A stretch of DNA of 64,000 nt from Anaerolineae bacterium (GCA_026645945.1 JAPKMO010000005.1:1-64000), one strand, 5' to 3'. Shown: positions 43,879-52,923, counted from the stretch's first letter. Notes: generated by a model from the letters alone, not told the origin. Numbers and translations: made by a program.

Positions 43879-45923
43879 GGTGTTGAAGTGCGTGTCCGGT
43901 CAAACATCTGTTGAAGGACGAAAGTCAGCCGCCCGCGCTGCTCGTATCCGCTGGCGCTGATGTCACAAGCTGCGGCAAAAACTCCTTTGTGGCATCTTCG
44001 CAGCAGGCCCAGGATCAGGCTGCGAAGGCGAGTTTTCTGCGCTGCCGTCTCTAAATCATCCGTCCACATATCTCCACCGGGGAAACCCCGCCGCAGAACG
44101 TAAGGGTGCGTTAGCGGCTGTTCAATTCTTTCAGTCCAGCCGTCGTCCCCGATATCCAACCAGAATTGATAATCCACACGCAGATCGCGGGTTAAATACG
44201 TATGTGCCGGGCCGATGAAAACAGCCTCAACAGGTTCAAGGTCAGCATCTGGCGATACTAAACCATCCAATGTCAGCCGGACGAAGCTGCGCATAATCTC
44301 GGTCCAGTTATCGTCTTCGCCGTTATAAACCGCTTCAGTAAAACTCCGGGCCGCCGCCACAAAATTGTTTATGGGCGCGCGAAAGGAAACATCCGAACAG
44401 CCCGCGAACCCCGGCTGTAGGATTACCTCTTCAGCAAAACGGCTGATGAAACCATCTGGCGGCGACGATGCGATTTCCGCTTGGTGCGCTGTAAACCAGG
44501 AAAACATCTGCTCATAATGCTGGCAGATTGACTCGGTCAGCCTGGTTTGCACAGGCTCGGTAAGCTTCTCAAGCCCGACAAGCTCGCCGTTTCGGTATAC
44601 AACTTGCGTTAACAACGCCGCCCTTACTGGGTCTAACCCTTCGACAGCCGTTTGCAGCGCGAAGGACACTTCTGCCGGCTGTGGCCGCGCCTCAGCTTCC
44701 TCAATGCACAATCTCAGAAAGATCACCACTGCCTGAACAATTGGTTCCAGGATGAGCGGGCGAGAAGGGCGGTAGCTTTTTGCGGGGATGCCAACAGAAT
44801 CGAAACGCGATTGTAGGGCAAAAAGCAGCGAATCGCTTAGATAGGGCGCGATGACAGCTATGCGCTTGGGGGCGACATTCTTTTGATGAACCAACTTCGT
44901 AATTTCCGCAGCGCAGCAGTCAATCATCTGCGGATAAAACGTTGTCGAAACAAAATGAAGGGCTGGCGAGCGACCACTGATGACGGGCAGTGTATCAGCA
45001 GGGGAGTCCCGCAATAGAGCATCAGCGATTTCCACAATACCGAGCATACCGGCGGAAAGGCTGGCCGGTTTTTCCCAGATGGCACGATCTGAACAAACAT
45101 CCGCAAGCAGATAAGCATGGGCCGGGTCTGCCCCTAAGAATGTTCTGAAGCCGCCGTCAGTGTCGTAAATGATGATCGTTTTGTGAACATACTCCATGCA
45201 CCAGAATATAAAATCATGCGCCAGCGCGCCCATCTCCTCTACATTGTCGGCAGCAAGATAATCATATGACCGCTCAAAATGTTCCTGGAATTCGTTTATA
45301 TCAAGCAGGTTTTCTACAAGCAGCCGAATCTGTAAGGCATAATCAAGCAGCCCGCGCTTCAGACAAAAATTTTGGTAGCTGTGAGCAATTCTGATAACGG
45401 TGTGGTAAATGTCCCGTTGTTCTCCCTTGGCGTGAATCAGGCGGTTTTCTGCTTCATCTAGCGCCAAGCCTGCCAGTGCTGCGTTGTTGATGCTGTCCAG
45501 AATCTGCAAGGCGATGCGATAGGCGGGCAGGTGAACGCCGTCAAAAACGCCAGTTTCTAGATAGGGTCGAGCGAATCGTGTGATGTAGTATCCTGCCAGA
45601 TCAGATGTTAAAAATACTGGCTCCTGTACCGCCGCGTCAACTGGCAGTACCTGTTTAAGCAGCGGCCAGAAGCGCCGGATAGACCGACGAGCGAAGCTGC
45701 TTAAAGTCACAATCAGCGGGTTTTTGCGTCCGGGTGGGATGCTGATGTCCTGTTGATAGGGGATATTGAGCTGAGAGGGCGGCACTAAAACGAGCACCCG
45801 TTCAGGAGCGATGCCCTGTTTTTGAATCGCGCGATTTAAATGCTGGATGACGGCGCGCGTTTTGCCGCTTCCGGCAGGTCCTTCCAGAAAAAGAGAGCGT
45901 TGGAAAGCGGGTAGAGTAGGCAC
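43875..45923 (-). CDS. Degenerate SF1A helicase-like protein
   Basis: A 682-residue protein. Walker A is intact (GPAGSGKT, 15-22). A UvrD-type motif III with FRGA context is recognisable as DTDGGFRTFLGADP (254-267). The acidic motif II is DNVEE (226-230) instead of DExQD, and motif V (TxHxxKGLEW) cannot be found; the matching stretch reads VFIGPAHTYLT. The C-terminus keeps a helicase-like end (ISASGYEQRGRL). It has probably lost part of its motor activity. It lies between a AAA/STAND ATPase gene (2-bp gap) and the intact UvrD-like gene (4-bp overlap), suggesting one complex. Confidence 0.72.
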   Translation of the reverse strand: MPTLPAFQRSLFLEGPAGSGKTRAVIQHLNRAIQKQGIAPERVLVLVPPSQLNIPYQQDISIPPGRKNPLIVTLSSFARRSIRRFWPLLKQVLPVDAAVQEPVFLTSDLAGYYITRFARPYLETGVFDGVHLPAYRIALQILDSINNAALAGLALDEAENRLIHAKGEQRDIYHTVIRIAHSYQNFCLKRGLLDYALQIRLLVENLLDINEFQEHFERSYDYLAADNVEEMGALAHDFIFWCMEYVHKTIIIYDTDGGFRTFLGADPAHAYLLADVCSDRAIWEKPASLSAGMLGIVEIADALLRDSPADTLPVISGRSPALHFVSTTFYPQMIDCCAAEITKLVHQKNVAPKRIAVIAPYLSDSLLFALQSRFDSVGIPAKSYRPSRPLILEPIVQAVVIFLRLCIEEAEARPQPAEVSFALQTAVEGLDPVRAALLTQVVYRNGELVGLEKLTEPVQTRLTESICQHYEQMFSWFTAHQAEIASSPPDGFISRFAEEVILQPGFAGCSDVSFRAPINNFVAAARSFTEAVYNGEDDNWTEIMRSFVRLTLDGLVSPDADLEPVEAVFIGPAHTYLTRDLRVDYQFWLDIGDDGWTERIEQPLTHPYVLRRGFPGGDMWTDDLETAAQKTRLRSLILGLLRRCHKGVFAAACDISASGYEQRGRLTFVLQQMFDRTRTSTP

Positions 45924-45925
45924 GA

Positions 45926-47074
45926 TCAGGGCAGGTCCAGATCAGGGTTGGTGCTGATGAATGCGCTGAATACCGGCGGTTCAATGATGACACGATTGCC
46001 TTGAATACGTAAGAGCCGCTTTTGGGAAAGCGCCGCAAAAGTCTGTTTGGTTGATAAATCGTTAATGTCAATATTGGGTTCGGGACGGGCGAACTCTTTG
46101 AGTATCGCCTGTTCCAGCGGCGTTAAGCTGGCCCAGATGGTCTTACATTCCACCCGAACTGCTCTACGAAACGCCAGCTGGCGGACAATATGATCGGCTT
46201 TGGTCATAATAGTATCCGGGTCAAGCTGCTCCAGAGTGTCAAGCGCGCGGAAACCCGCTCGGAGTAAACCAGCATAGCGCCCGGTAGCCCACAAAAGAAA
46301 GTTTAAGGTGTAATCATCGTAGCTGCGCTCGTTGCGGCGAGCCAGACCTTCCAGCATTCTACGAGCATCTGTTTCATTGTAAGGCCCAACGTAATATACA
46401 CTGTCATTAAAAAGTTCTGCAAACGGCTCAATATCAAGTGGATGAATGCCCAGGCTTTGAGAAACATCAGGAATTGACGCCCGCGTGAACGTAAGGTAAG
46501 AAAGCTGGTTTTTGTTGCTGTCCCGTATGCCGCGTAAGGTAAGGAAAAATTTTACGGGCAGCTCGCGCAGCATCTCCTCAAATTCATCGAACATAAACAC
46601 GATCTGGACGCCGCGCTTCATGAAAAGTTCCAGGCCAAGCTCAAAGTAGCGCAGCCCCATGTAGGCATACAGCGGATTCGTGCCGTCCTGAAGCGTCTGG
46701 TAGGTTTCGTAAAACATGCGCCCGTCGTTTTCTCCCAAAATGTCAAAGGGATAAAATGCTAGGAAAAGCCGGTGCATCATCAGCTCATACCCGGCCCAGC
46801 AGCGTATTTGTTCGGCATCAGGGCTGTCAGAGGGTAGGGGTCCCAAAAGGCTGGGGTCAATAATGATCGCTTTAAACAGCTTGCCCTGGGCGACCTCTTT
46901 CATATAATAGGCCTGCACTTCAGGGTCGGCCAGATGTTGTAAAAGATTGGACTTCCCGACGCTCCCCACGCCGACCAATGAACATGAGTCCGACGCGCGC
47001 CAGCGTTCCATAACGTAGCCAACTTCATCTTGCCGAAAGGTGATCGGCTGACTACGAGTACGGGAATTTTTCAT
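45926..47074 (-). CDS. STAND/AAA ATPase with C-terminal winged helix
   Basis: A 382-residue P-loop ATPase. Walker A is GVGSVGKS (35-42) and Walker B MFDEFEE (161-167). The first half has a long insertion between them; an ORC/STAND-like helical lid lies near 235-300 (ETDARRMLEGLARRN, LLWATGRYAGLLRAGFRAL). The C-terminus (about 315-380) resembles a winged helix (LTPLEQAILKEFARP, LSQKRLLRIQGNRVIIE). It heads the helicase operon with only 2 bp to the next gene. It may load or switch the helicases in response to a signal. No exact family recognised. Confidence 0.7.
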   Translation of the reverse strand: MKNSRTRSQPITFRQDEVGYVMERWRASDSCSLVGVGSVGKSNLLQHLADPEVQAYYMKEVAQGKLFKAIIIDPSLLGPLPSDSPDAEQIRCWAGYELMMHRLFLAFYPFDILGENDGRMFYETYQTLQDGTNPLYAYMGLRYFELGLELFMKRGVQIVFMFDEFEEMLRELPVKFFLTLRGIRDSNKNQLSYLTFTRASIPDVSQSLGIHPLDIEPFAELFNDSVYYVGPYNETDARRMLEGLARRNERSYDDYTLNFLLWATGRYAGLLRAGFRALDTLEQLDPDTIMTKADHIVRQLAFRRAVRVECKTIWASLTPLEQAILKEFARPEPNIDINDLSTKQTFAALSQKRLLRIQGNRVIIEPPVFSAFISTNPDLDLP

Positions 47075-47146
47075 CTTGGCATCTCCTGGCGTAGGCGATT
47101 TCTAGCTTGGATTGTAGTACGAAATTTCGCCCTGCGGCAAACGCTG

Positions 47147-47857
47147 TCAGATCTCCAGGTGAAAGGGATTAAAACGTGTGTAATGATCGTAATAATCCTC
47201 ATCCTCGGCGGCTTTTAGTGCGTTTATTATCTTTATTGTAGCAGGTGTAAATAATATCTCGGTGCCGACTTTCAGGATGTAATTGGTGATTATCAGCGAC
47301 AGCATGGCGCTGACGGGAAAAACGCCTAACAGTACGGCTATTGAAAAGAAAGTTGTTGTGTCTACTGCCTGACCGACGATGGTGCTGGTGATGGTGCGCG
47401 ACCAGATCAAACGCCCTCGTGTGGCTACCTTCATCTTAGCCATCACGTAGCTGTTGCTGAATTCACCAACCCAGTACGCAACTAGACTGGCGACGATTAA
47501 CCCGCTGATGCCGCCCAGGATAGCATCGTAGGCCGTCTGACCCGCATACCGCTGCCAATCGCTTTCGCCCGGCAGCACGCCGGCCAGCCATACAAAGGCC
47601 CCCATCAACGCCGTCGCAAAGAATCCTGCCCATATCACACGCCGAGAGCGCGCGTAGCCGTATACTTCAGTGAGGATGTCTCCAAAGATGTACGAGATCG
47701 GGAAAACCAGCGTGCCGGCATCAAAGATTAATCTGACGGGGCCAATGTCTATGCCCAGGTCAATAATTTTGGCGCTGCTGAGGAGGTTGCTGAGCAGCAG
47801 CACAGTTACAAACAGGGCCATGATAAGATCATAGAAACGATACTGTTTAGCCTGCAT
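47147..47857 (-). CDS. yhhQ: Queuosine precursor transporter (YhhQ family)
   Basis: A 236-residue membrane protein with about six helices. Family features are SAKIIDLG in the first loop, FDAGTLVFPISYIFGDILTEVYGYARSRR (shown by its parts LVFPISYIFGDI and EVYGY), and the C-terminal KVGTEILFTP. Members take up queuine or preQ0/preQ1 for tRNA modification. The gene is alone on the minus strand, with a 324-bp spacer to the decarboxylase operon. I found no preQ1 riboswitch upstream. GGAG lies upstream of the ATG. Confidence 0.92.
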   Translation of the reverse strand: MQAKQYRFYDLIMALFVTVLLLSNLLSSAKIIDLGIDIGPVRLIFDAGTLVFPISYIFGDILTEVYGYARSRRVIWAGFFATALMGAFVWLAGVLPGESDWQRYAGQTAYDAILGGISGLIVASLVAYWVGEFSNSYVMAKMKVATRGRLIWSRTITSTIVGQAVDTTTFFSIAVLLGVFPVSAMLSLIITNYILKVGTEILFTPATIKIINALKAAEDEDYYDHYTRFNPFHLEI

Positions 47858-48181
47858 TTTATTCCCATTCTCCGTCGAAATAATCTGCCCAATTTGACTA
47901 CAAAAATATCATATAGTCCAGTGTTCCCCTATTCTGCGAAGCGGCCCCGCTAAAATACTCCCTGCAGCGGAGAGTAAACCAATTACTTTGTGATAAGAAA
48001 CATTATCGTGAGTAATTGTTGCCCGATAGACTTTGGAGCAGGTAGAATTCCCGGTAGTGCCATTCGGCCAGCGATAACATGACAAAGCTCAATACTGTTA
48101 AATCATTAAGGATTTTATACTGCAAGCGTTAAGGACAATCCAATCTCATCCTGGTTCGCCCCAGGTTGATACGAGGCATTC
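47858..48181. other. Intergenic spacer between yhhQ and the decarboxylase operon
   Basis: 324 bp without a supportable gene. It contains the imperfect palindrome at 47981-48017 and a small hairpin, CCTGG (48150-48154) with CCAGG (48161-48165), just before the GAGG ribosome-binding site of the carboxyltransferase gene. Divergent promoters are expected here, but no pair of boxes is convincing by eye. Confidence 0.6.
47981..48017. repeat. Imperfect 37-bp inverted repeat
   Basis: AATTACT (47981-47987) pairs with AGTAATT (48011-48017), and inside it GATAA (47992-47996) pairs with TTATC (48003-48007), with wobble pairs between. Either a dyad operator or a structured leader; there is no direct evidence which. 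Confidence 0.5.
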
Positions 48182-49732
48182 ATGGCAGAAGAAGACCGGC
48201 GTATTACCGAACTGCGCGCGATACGGGAAAAAGTGCGGCAAGGCGGCGGCGCTGACCGCATCAAAAGACAGCACAGCAAAGGTAAACTGACTGCCCGCGA
48301 AAGACTGGATTTGCTGCTTGACCCAGGCACGTTTAACGAGTTAGAGCCTTTTATTACCCACCAGCTTGATGAAGAAAGCGGCGCCAACCGCTACCTGGGC
48401 GACGGCGTCATAACCGGCTATGGGCAAATTGATGGCCGCACAGTATATGTTTATGCACAGGATTTCACCGTTTATGGTGGCACGCTGGGCGAAATGCACG
48501 GCCATAAAATCTGCCGTGTGATGGACCTGGCGCTGCGGAATGGAACACCAATCATCGGCCTGCTGGATTCCGGCGGTGCGCGTATCCAGGAAGGTGTCAA
48601 AAGCCTGGGCGCTTATGCCGAGATTTTTCGTCGTAATGTTCAGTATTCCGGCGTTATACCGCAGATCAGCGTTCTACTCGGCCCTTGTGCCGGCGGCGCG
48701 GCGTATTCCCCTGCCCTGACCGACCTCATCATCATGGTCGAGAAAAACTCATATATGTTCCTAACCGGGCCAGAAGTCATCAGGACAGTTACAGGCGAAA
48801 TTGTTGATCCTGAAACGTTAGGCGGTACGGACGTGCATCAGAGCGTCAGCGGCACAGCGCACCTGGTGTCAAAATCGGAACAGGATGCATTGTTTTTGTG
48901 CCGAAAGCTTCTTGGTTTTCTTCCTTCTAATAATGTAGAAAACCCTCCATACATTAATCCAGTGGATGACCCGCTGCGGATGGATGAGGAACTCAACTCA
49001 ATTATCCCTCTTGACCCGTCAGCGCCCTACCAGATGCACGAGGTCATCCAGCGTATTGTAGATCAGGAGTCCTTTATAGAAATTCAGCCTGGTTGGGCGC
49101 AGAATGCAATCGTCGGGCTGGCTCGAATCGGCGGCCACAGCGTAGGGATTGTCGCACAGGAGCCAAATATTATGGCCGGCGTGATTGACATCAACGCTTC
49201 TGACAAAATCACGCGCTTCGTGCGTATGTGCGACTGTTTTAATGTGCCAATCATCACTTTCGTTGATTCACCCGGTTTTCTGCCTGGCATTGACCAGGAA
49301 CATGGCGGTATTATCCGGCACGGCGCGAAGGTGCTGTACGCTTATTCCGAAGCAACCGTTCCCAAAATCAGCGTTATCACGCGCAAAGCCTACGGCGGCG
49401 CTTATGTGGTGATGAGCAGCAAATATCTGGGAACAGATGTCAATTATGCCTGGCCGAGCGCGGAAATCGCCGTAATGGGGGCTGAGGGCGCTGTCAACAT
49501 TGTTTATAAGAACCAGATTGCCGCTGCCGCCGACCCGGCAGCCGAACGCGAACGTTTAATCCAGGAATATAGGCGGCAGTTCAGTAATCCCTATTATGCG
49601 GCAGGTGCGGGGTACATTGACGACATCATCGAACCCAGAGAAACGCGGGTAAAACTCATCGCCTCGCTAGCCGCGCTGAGAGATAAATACGCCCCTGCTC
49701 CGCCGCGCAAACATGGCAACATACCGGTATGA
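48182..49732 (+). CDS. mmdA: Methylmalonyl-CoA decarboxylase alpha / acyl-CoA carboxyltransferase subunit
   Basis: A 516-residue carboxyltransferase of the PccB/MmdA family. It has KGKLTARERLDLLLDPGTF, the first oxyanion region DSGGARIQEGV, the GPCAGGAAYSPALTD motif and AYGGAYVVMSS. The enzyme moves the carboxyl group from an acyl-CoA to biotin. Downstream genes encode an OadG-like subunit, a biotin carrier and a membrane beta subunit, so it is the alpha subunit of a sodium-pumping decarboxylase rather than a cytosolic propionyl-CoA carboxylase. Methylmalonyl-CoA is the most likely substrate by family; glutaconyl-CoA is possible. Confidence 0.9.
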   Translation: MAEEDRRITELRAIREKVRQGGGADRIKRQHSKGKLTARERLDLLLDPGTFNELEPFITHQLDEESGANRYLGDGVITGYGQIDGRTVYVYAQDFTVYGGTLGEMHGHKICRVMDLALRNGTPIIGLLDSGGARIQEGVKSLGAYAEIFRRNVQYSGVIPQISVLLGPCAGGAAYSPALTDLIIMVEKNSYMFLTGPEVIRTVTGEIVDPETLGGTDVHQSVSGTAHLVSKSEQDALFLCRKLLGFLPSNNVENPPYINPVDDPLRMDEELNSIIPLDPSAPYQMHEVIQRIVDQESFIEIQPGWAQNAIVGLARIGGHSVGIVAQEPNIMAGVIDINASDKITRFVRMCDCFNVPIITFVDSPGFLPGIDQEHGGIIRHGAKVLYAYSEATVPKISVITRKAYGGAYVVMSSKYLGTDVNYAWPSAEIAVMGAEGAVNIVYKNQIAAAADPAAERERLIQEYRRQFSNPYYAAGAGYIDDIIEPRETRVKLIASLAALRDKYAPAPPRKHGNIPV

Positions 49733-49762
49733 AACACCAGCATGTAAACCTGGATTTGGCTG

Positions 49763-50083
49763 ATGAACCTTGACCTGACTTATGCACTGCAAATCACATT
49801 AATCGGCATGAGCCTTGTTTTTGGGGCAATTGTGCTGCTTTGGGGCATTATGGTGGTGATGGTGCGTTTGATGAACCCGCCCGCGCAGCCGGACTCCGCA
49901 GCGCAGGAAATGCCCTCAGAAGCCGAATTGAAGCAGCGTGCCGCCGCTGCTGCCGTGTCCCTTGCATTATCGAAACAGTTGCAACAGGAAGCGCATCTCT
50001 TTCCCCTGCCCCCCACCGCTTTCGTCAGCGCATGGCAGGCCGTAACGCGCTCAAACCAGCTCCGTCAAAGAGGCCCACGATGA
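49763..50083 (+). CDS. mmdD: Decarboxylase gamma/delta subunit (OadG/MmdD-like)
   Basis: A 106-residue single-span membrane protein. The helix (about residues 8-36, ALQITLIGMSLVFGAIV) with the GMSLVF motif is the OadG family mark. It is followed by an Ala/Gln-rich cytoplasmic tail. OadG-type subunits hold the carboxyltransferase and membrane parts together. Its stop overlaps the biotin carrier start (ATGA). Confidence 0.85.
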   Translation: MNLDLTYALQITLIGMSLVFGAIVLLWGIMVVMVRLMNPPAQPDSAAQEMPSEAELKQRAAAAAVSLALSKQLQQEAHLFPLPPTAFVSAWQAVTRSNQLRQRGPR

Positions 50084-50508
50084 TATACCGGGTAAAAATC
50101 GCTGACCGGGTTTTCACGGTTGAGATTGCCAACCTGCAAGATAGGCCGATTATCGCTCTCGTAGATGGTGAGCCGATTGAGGTCTGGCCTGAAGATGAAC
50201 CCCGCCCTACCCCAACGCCATCCGCTCCACCCAAAAAGCCATCTGGCGCGGCTGCACCCGCGCGCATGGTAGTCGCCAGCAACGGCGCGACCAATAAAGT
50301 TCTGGCCCCTATTCCGGGCGTCATTGTCTCCATTGCCGTCCAGCCGGATGCTGAAGTCGTTTTCGGCCAGGAACTATGTGTCCTGGAGGCGATGAAGATG
50401 AAAAACGCCGTTCGGGCGACCAAAGCCGGGCGCATTGGCTCGATTTACGTTTCGATTGGTCAGCAGGTTAAACATCATGATGTCCTTATGGATTATACCG
50501 AGGCATGA
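50080..50508 (+). CDS. mmdC: Biotin carboxyl carrier subunit of the decarboxylase
   Basis: A 142-residue protein with an N-terminal OadA/MmdC-like segment (IYRVKIADRVFTVEIAN), a Pro/Ala-rich flexible linker (about 50-75), and a C-terminal biotinyl domain. The biotin-accepting Lys is in EAMKMKN near residue 107. I chose ATG at 50080, overlapping the previous stop by 4 bp; longer in-frame extensions read into the previous gene. It shuttles the carboxyl group from alpha to beta subunit. The beta gene overlaps its stop by 4 bp. Confidence 0.92.
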   Translation: MIYRVKIADRVFTVEIANLQDRPIIALVDGEPIEVWPEDEPRPTPTPSAPPKKPSGAAAPARMVVASNGATNKVLAPIPGVIVSIAVQPDAEVVFGQELCVLEAMKMKNAVRATKAGRIGSIYVSIGQQVKHHDVLMDYTEA

Positions 50509-51635
50509 ATACTCAAGAACTGATCGTCGAGCTTTCTAAGGGCATCGTAAACCTGACAATCGGCCACCTTGTCATGCTCCTCGTAGGCGGCATCCTCATC
50601 TATCTGGCTGTCGCTAAGGAGTATGAACCGGTGCTTCTGCTGCCAATCGGCTTTGGCTGTATCCTCGCCAATATTCCTTTAACCGGCATGACCGATGGTC
50701 AGGGATTATTTGCGGTTTTGCACAGTGCGGGCATTGCCAACGAGCTGTTCCCCCTGCTCATCTTCATCGGCGTGGGCGCGATGATTGATTTCAGCCCATT
50801 ATTGTCGCAGCCTCGGATGGCGCTGCTCGGCGCGGCGGGCCAGTTTGGTATTTTTGCGACACTTATTCTGGCGACATTGATCGGGTTTCCGCTGAACGAA
50901 GCGGCCTCAATCGGTGTCATCGGCGCGATAGATGGCCCGACTTCGATTTTTGTGGCGACCAAATTGGCGCCGAACCTCCTGGCGCCCATTGCAGTTGCCG
51001 CCTACTCCTATATGAGTTTAATTCCGATTATCCAACCGCCGCTGATGCGGCTGCTGACCACCCGTGACGAACGGCGGATACGCATGGTTTATGCGCCGAC
51101 GCCGATTTCCCGGCGCGTATTGATCGCCTTTCCGGTCGTTGTTACGCTGGTCATCGGCATATTGGTACCGGACGCTACCCCGCTCATCAGTATGCTGATG
51201 CTCGGCAATTTACTGCGCGAGAGCGGCGTTGTTGAAAGATTGAGCAAGGCTGCTCAGAACGAGATTATTAACATTGCCACGCTGTTTTTAGGGTTAACCA
51301 TCGGCTCGACCATGAGCGCCAGTAGTTTTTTGAACACGCAGACTGTCGCCATCCTGCTGCTGGGGTTGTTCGCCTTCGTCCTTGATACAGTCGCCGGCCT
51401 TATTTTCGGTAAGATTCTCTGCATATTAAGTGGGCGGCGGATTAATCCGCTGTTGGGTGCAGCCGGCATAAGCGCTTTCCCGATGGCTGGTCGCCTGGTC
51501 GCCCGTATGGCGCTCGACGAGGATTTTGATAACATGGTTCTCATGCACGCGATGGGCGCTAATACGGCTGGGCAGTTGGGCAGCGTGATGGCCGGCGGCG
51601 TGCTGCTGGCACTTGTGACCGGCATCCTCGGCTGA
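50505..51635 (+). CDS. mmdB: Sodium-translocating decarboxylase beta subunit
   Basis: A 376-residue polytopic membrane protein of the OadB/MmdB/GcdB family. Marks are LPIGFGCILANIPL near residue 46, GAIDGPTSIF with the conserved Asp that takes part in sodium transport, and NLLRESGVVERLSKAAQNE and GLTIGSTM in the C-terminal half. It decarboxylates carboxybiotin and exports Na+. It is the last of four coupled genes in the operon. Confidence 0.95.
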   Translation: MNTQELIVELSKGIVNLTIGHLVMLLVGGILIYLAVAKEYEPVLLLPIGFGCILANIPLTGMTDGQGLFAVLHSAGIANELFPLLIFIGVGAMIDFSPLLSQPRMALLGAAGQFGIFATLILATLIGFPLNEAASIGVIGAIDGPTSIFVATKLAPNLLAPIAVAAYSYMSLIPIIQPPLMRLLTTRDERRIRMVYAPTPISRRVLIAFPVVVTLVIGILVPDATPLISMLMLGNLLRESGVVERLSKAAQNEIINIATLFLGLTIGSTMSASSFLNTQTVAILLLGLFAFVLDTVAGLIFGKILCILSGRRINPLLGAAGISAFPMAGRLVARMALDEDFDNMVLMHAMGANTAGQLGSVMAGGVLLALVTGILG

Positions 51636-51715
51636 TGTGGTATTGATAAGCGCGCCGGTGGGGTGTTAGAATTTCCCCGCACAGATTTTTGAGCCTCGCT
51701 GTTATAAGGTTAATC

Positions 51716-52735
51716 ATGAATACTCAGAAAAAGCGGGTTTTATCCGGCATACAACCCTCTGGCAATCTTACTATCGGCAATTATATCGGCGCGCTGCGGC
51801 AGTGGGTTGAAGAACAGGAACATTACGAATGTTACTTTTGTATCGTTGACCTTCATGCGATCACCGTGCCGCAAGACCCGGCTGTACTGCGCGAGAAAAC
51901 GCGGGAAGTTGCTGCCCTGTATATCGCTTCGGGGCTTGACCCGGAGAAGGTCACGATTTTCATCCAATCGCATGTGACGGCTCACGCCGAACTAGGCTGG
52001 ATTCTAACCTGTTTGTCGCCGCTGGGGTGGTTGTATCGGATGACGCAGTTCAAGGATAAAGCCGCCAAACAGCAGCAGGAATCGGTGGGCGCGGGTTTGT
52101 TAAACTATCCTGCCCTGATGGCCGCCGATATTCTGTTGTATCAGGCTCATGCTGTCCCGGTTGGTGATGACCAGCGCCAGCATCTGGAGTTCACGCGCGA
52201 TCTGGCGCAGCGGTTTAATTCGCTGTATGGGGAAACGTTCATCATTCCTGAAGTAATGGTTCCTAAAGCCGGTGCGCGGATCATGGGGCTGGATAACCCC
52301 ACCGCTAAAATGAGCAAAAGCGAAGATTCCGAGTATCATGCTGTTTATATGTTGGACAGCCCCGCGCAGGTCAAGAAAAAAATCATGCGCGCTGTGACGG
52401 ACTCACTGGCCGAAATCGGGTTCAGCGATGACCCGGCGCGGGCCGGGGTCAATAACCTGCTCACTATCTATCAGGCTTTATCAGGGCAAACCGGTGATGA
52501 GGTTATGCAGCAGTTTACCGGTAGGGGTTACGGTGATCTCAAAAAGGCCGTCGTGGAGCAGGTGAACAGCCATCTGGAGCCGCTGCAAGCGCGTTACAAT
52601 CAGTTGATTCACGAGGCTGGTTATCTGGACGGTATCCTCGCCAGGGGTGCGGAAAAAGCTGCCGAAACTGCCGAACGCACGCTGAACACCGTTAAAGAGC
52701 GCATTGGTTTCCTGCCAAACAGATCGCGCCGCTGA
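51716..52735 (+). CDS. trpS: Tryptophanyl-tRNA synthetase
   Basis: A 339-residue class I aminoacyl-tRNA synthetase. The HIGH-type motif is in SGIQPSGNLTIGNYIGAL and the KMSKS motif in AKMSKSEDSEYH. GDDQRQHLEFTRDLAQRFN is the Trp-specific segment. I chose ATG at 51716 with AAGG six bases upstream, giving the usual family opening; an upstream in-frame codon at 51689 is less likely. Normal length. Confidence 0.96.
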   Translation: MNTQKKRVLSGIQPSGNLTIGNYIGALRQWVEEQEHYECYFCIVDLHAITVPQDPAVLREKTREVAALYIASGLDPEKVTIFIQSHVTAHAELGWILTCLSPLGWLYRMTQFKDKAAKQQQESVGAGLLNYPALMAADILLYQAHAVPVGDDQRQHLEFTRDLAQRFNSLYGETFIIPEVMVPKAGARIMGLDNPTAKMSKSEDSEYHAVYMLDSPAQVKKKIMRAVTDSLAEIGFSDDPARAGVNNLLTIYQALSGQTGDEVMQQFTGRGYGDLKKAVVEQVNSHLEPLQARYNQLIHEAGYLDGILARGAEKAAETAERTLNTVKERIGFLPNRSRR

Positions 52736-52815
52736 GGGTTTGGATTGTCCAAGTAAGGAGAGCAAAACGCTGTTTTCGGTACGATGAAGGATGAAGATGG
52801 CGTTGTTGTTATGTG

Positions 52816-52888
52816 CGCGCCCAGAGGGATTCGAACCCCCGACCGCCGGTTCCGAAGACCGATGCTCTATCCACTGAGCTATGGGCGC
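52816..52888 (-). tRNA. tRNA-Arg (TCG anticodon)
   Basis: The minus strand folds as a full cloverleaf: acceptor GCGCCCA/TGGGCGC, D-stem GCTC/GAGC, anticodon stem TCGGT/ACCGG with loop CTTCGGA (anticodon TCG), and T-arm GGGGG-TTCGAAT-CCCTC. Discriminator is G and CCA is not encoded. Reads CGN arginine codons. Intact, with no sign of an insertion at its 3' end. Confidence 0.97.
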
Positions 52889-52923
52889 ATCTGACGTGTA
52901 TTGTAACCCACTTTTCGCGCGCG

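Noticed and set aside
47858-48181. preQ1 riboswitch upstream of the queuosine-precursor transporter
   Set aside because: I looked for the preQ1-I stem and A-rich tail on the minus strand and found neither; the palindrome present does not fit the class.
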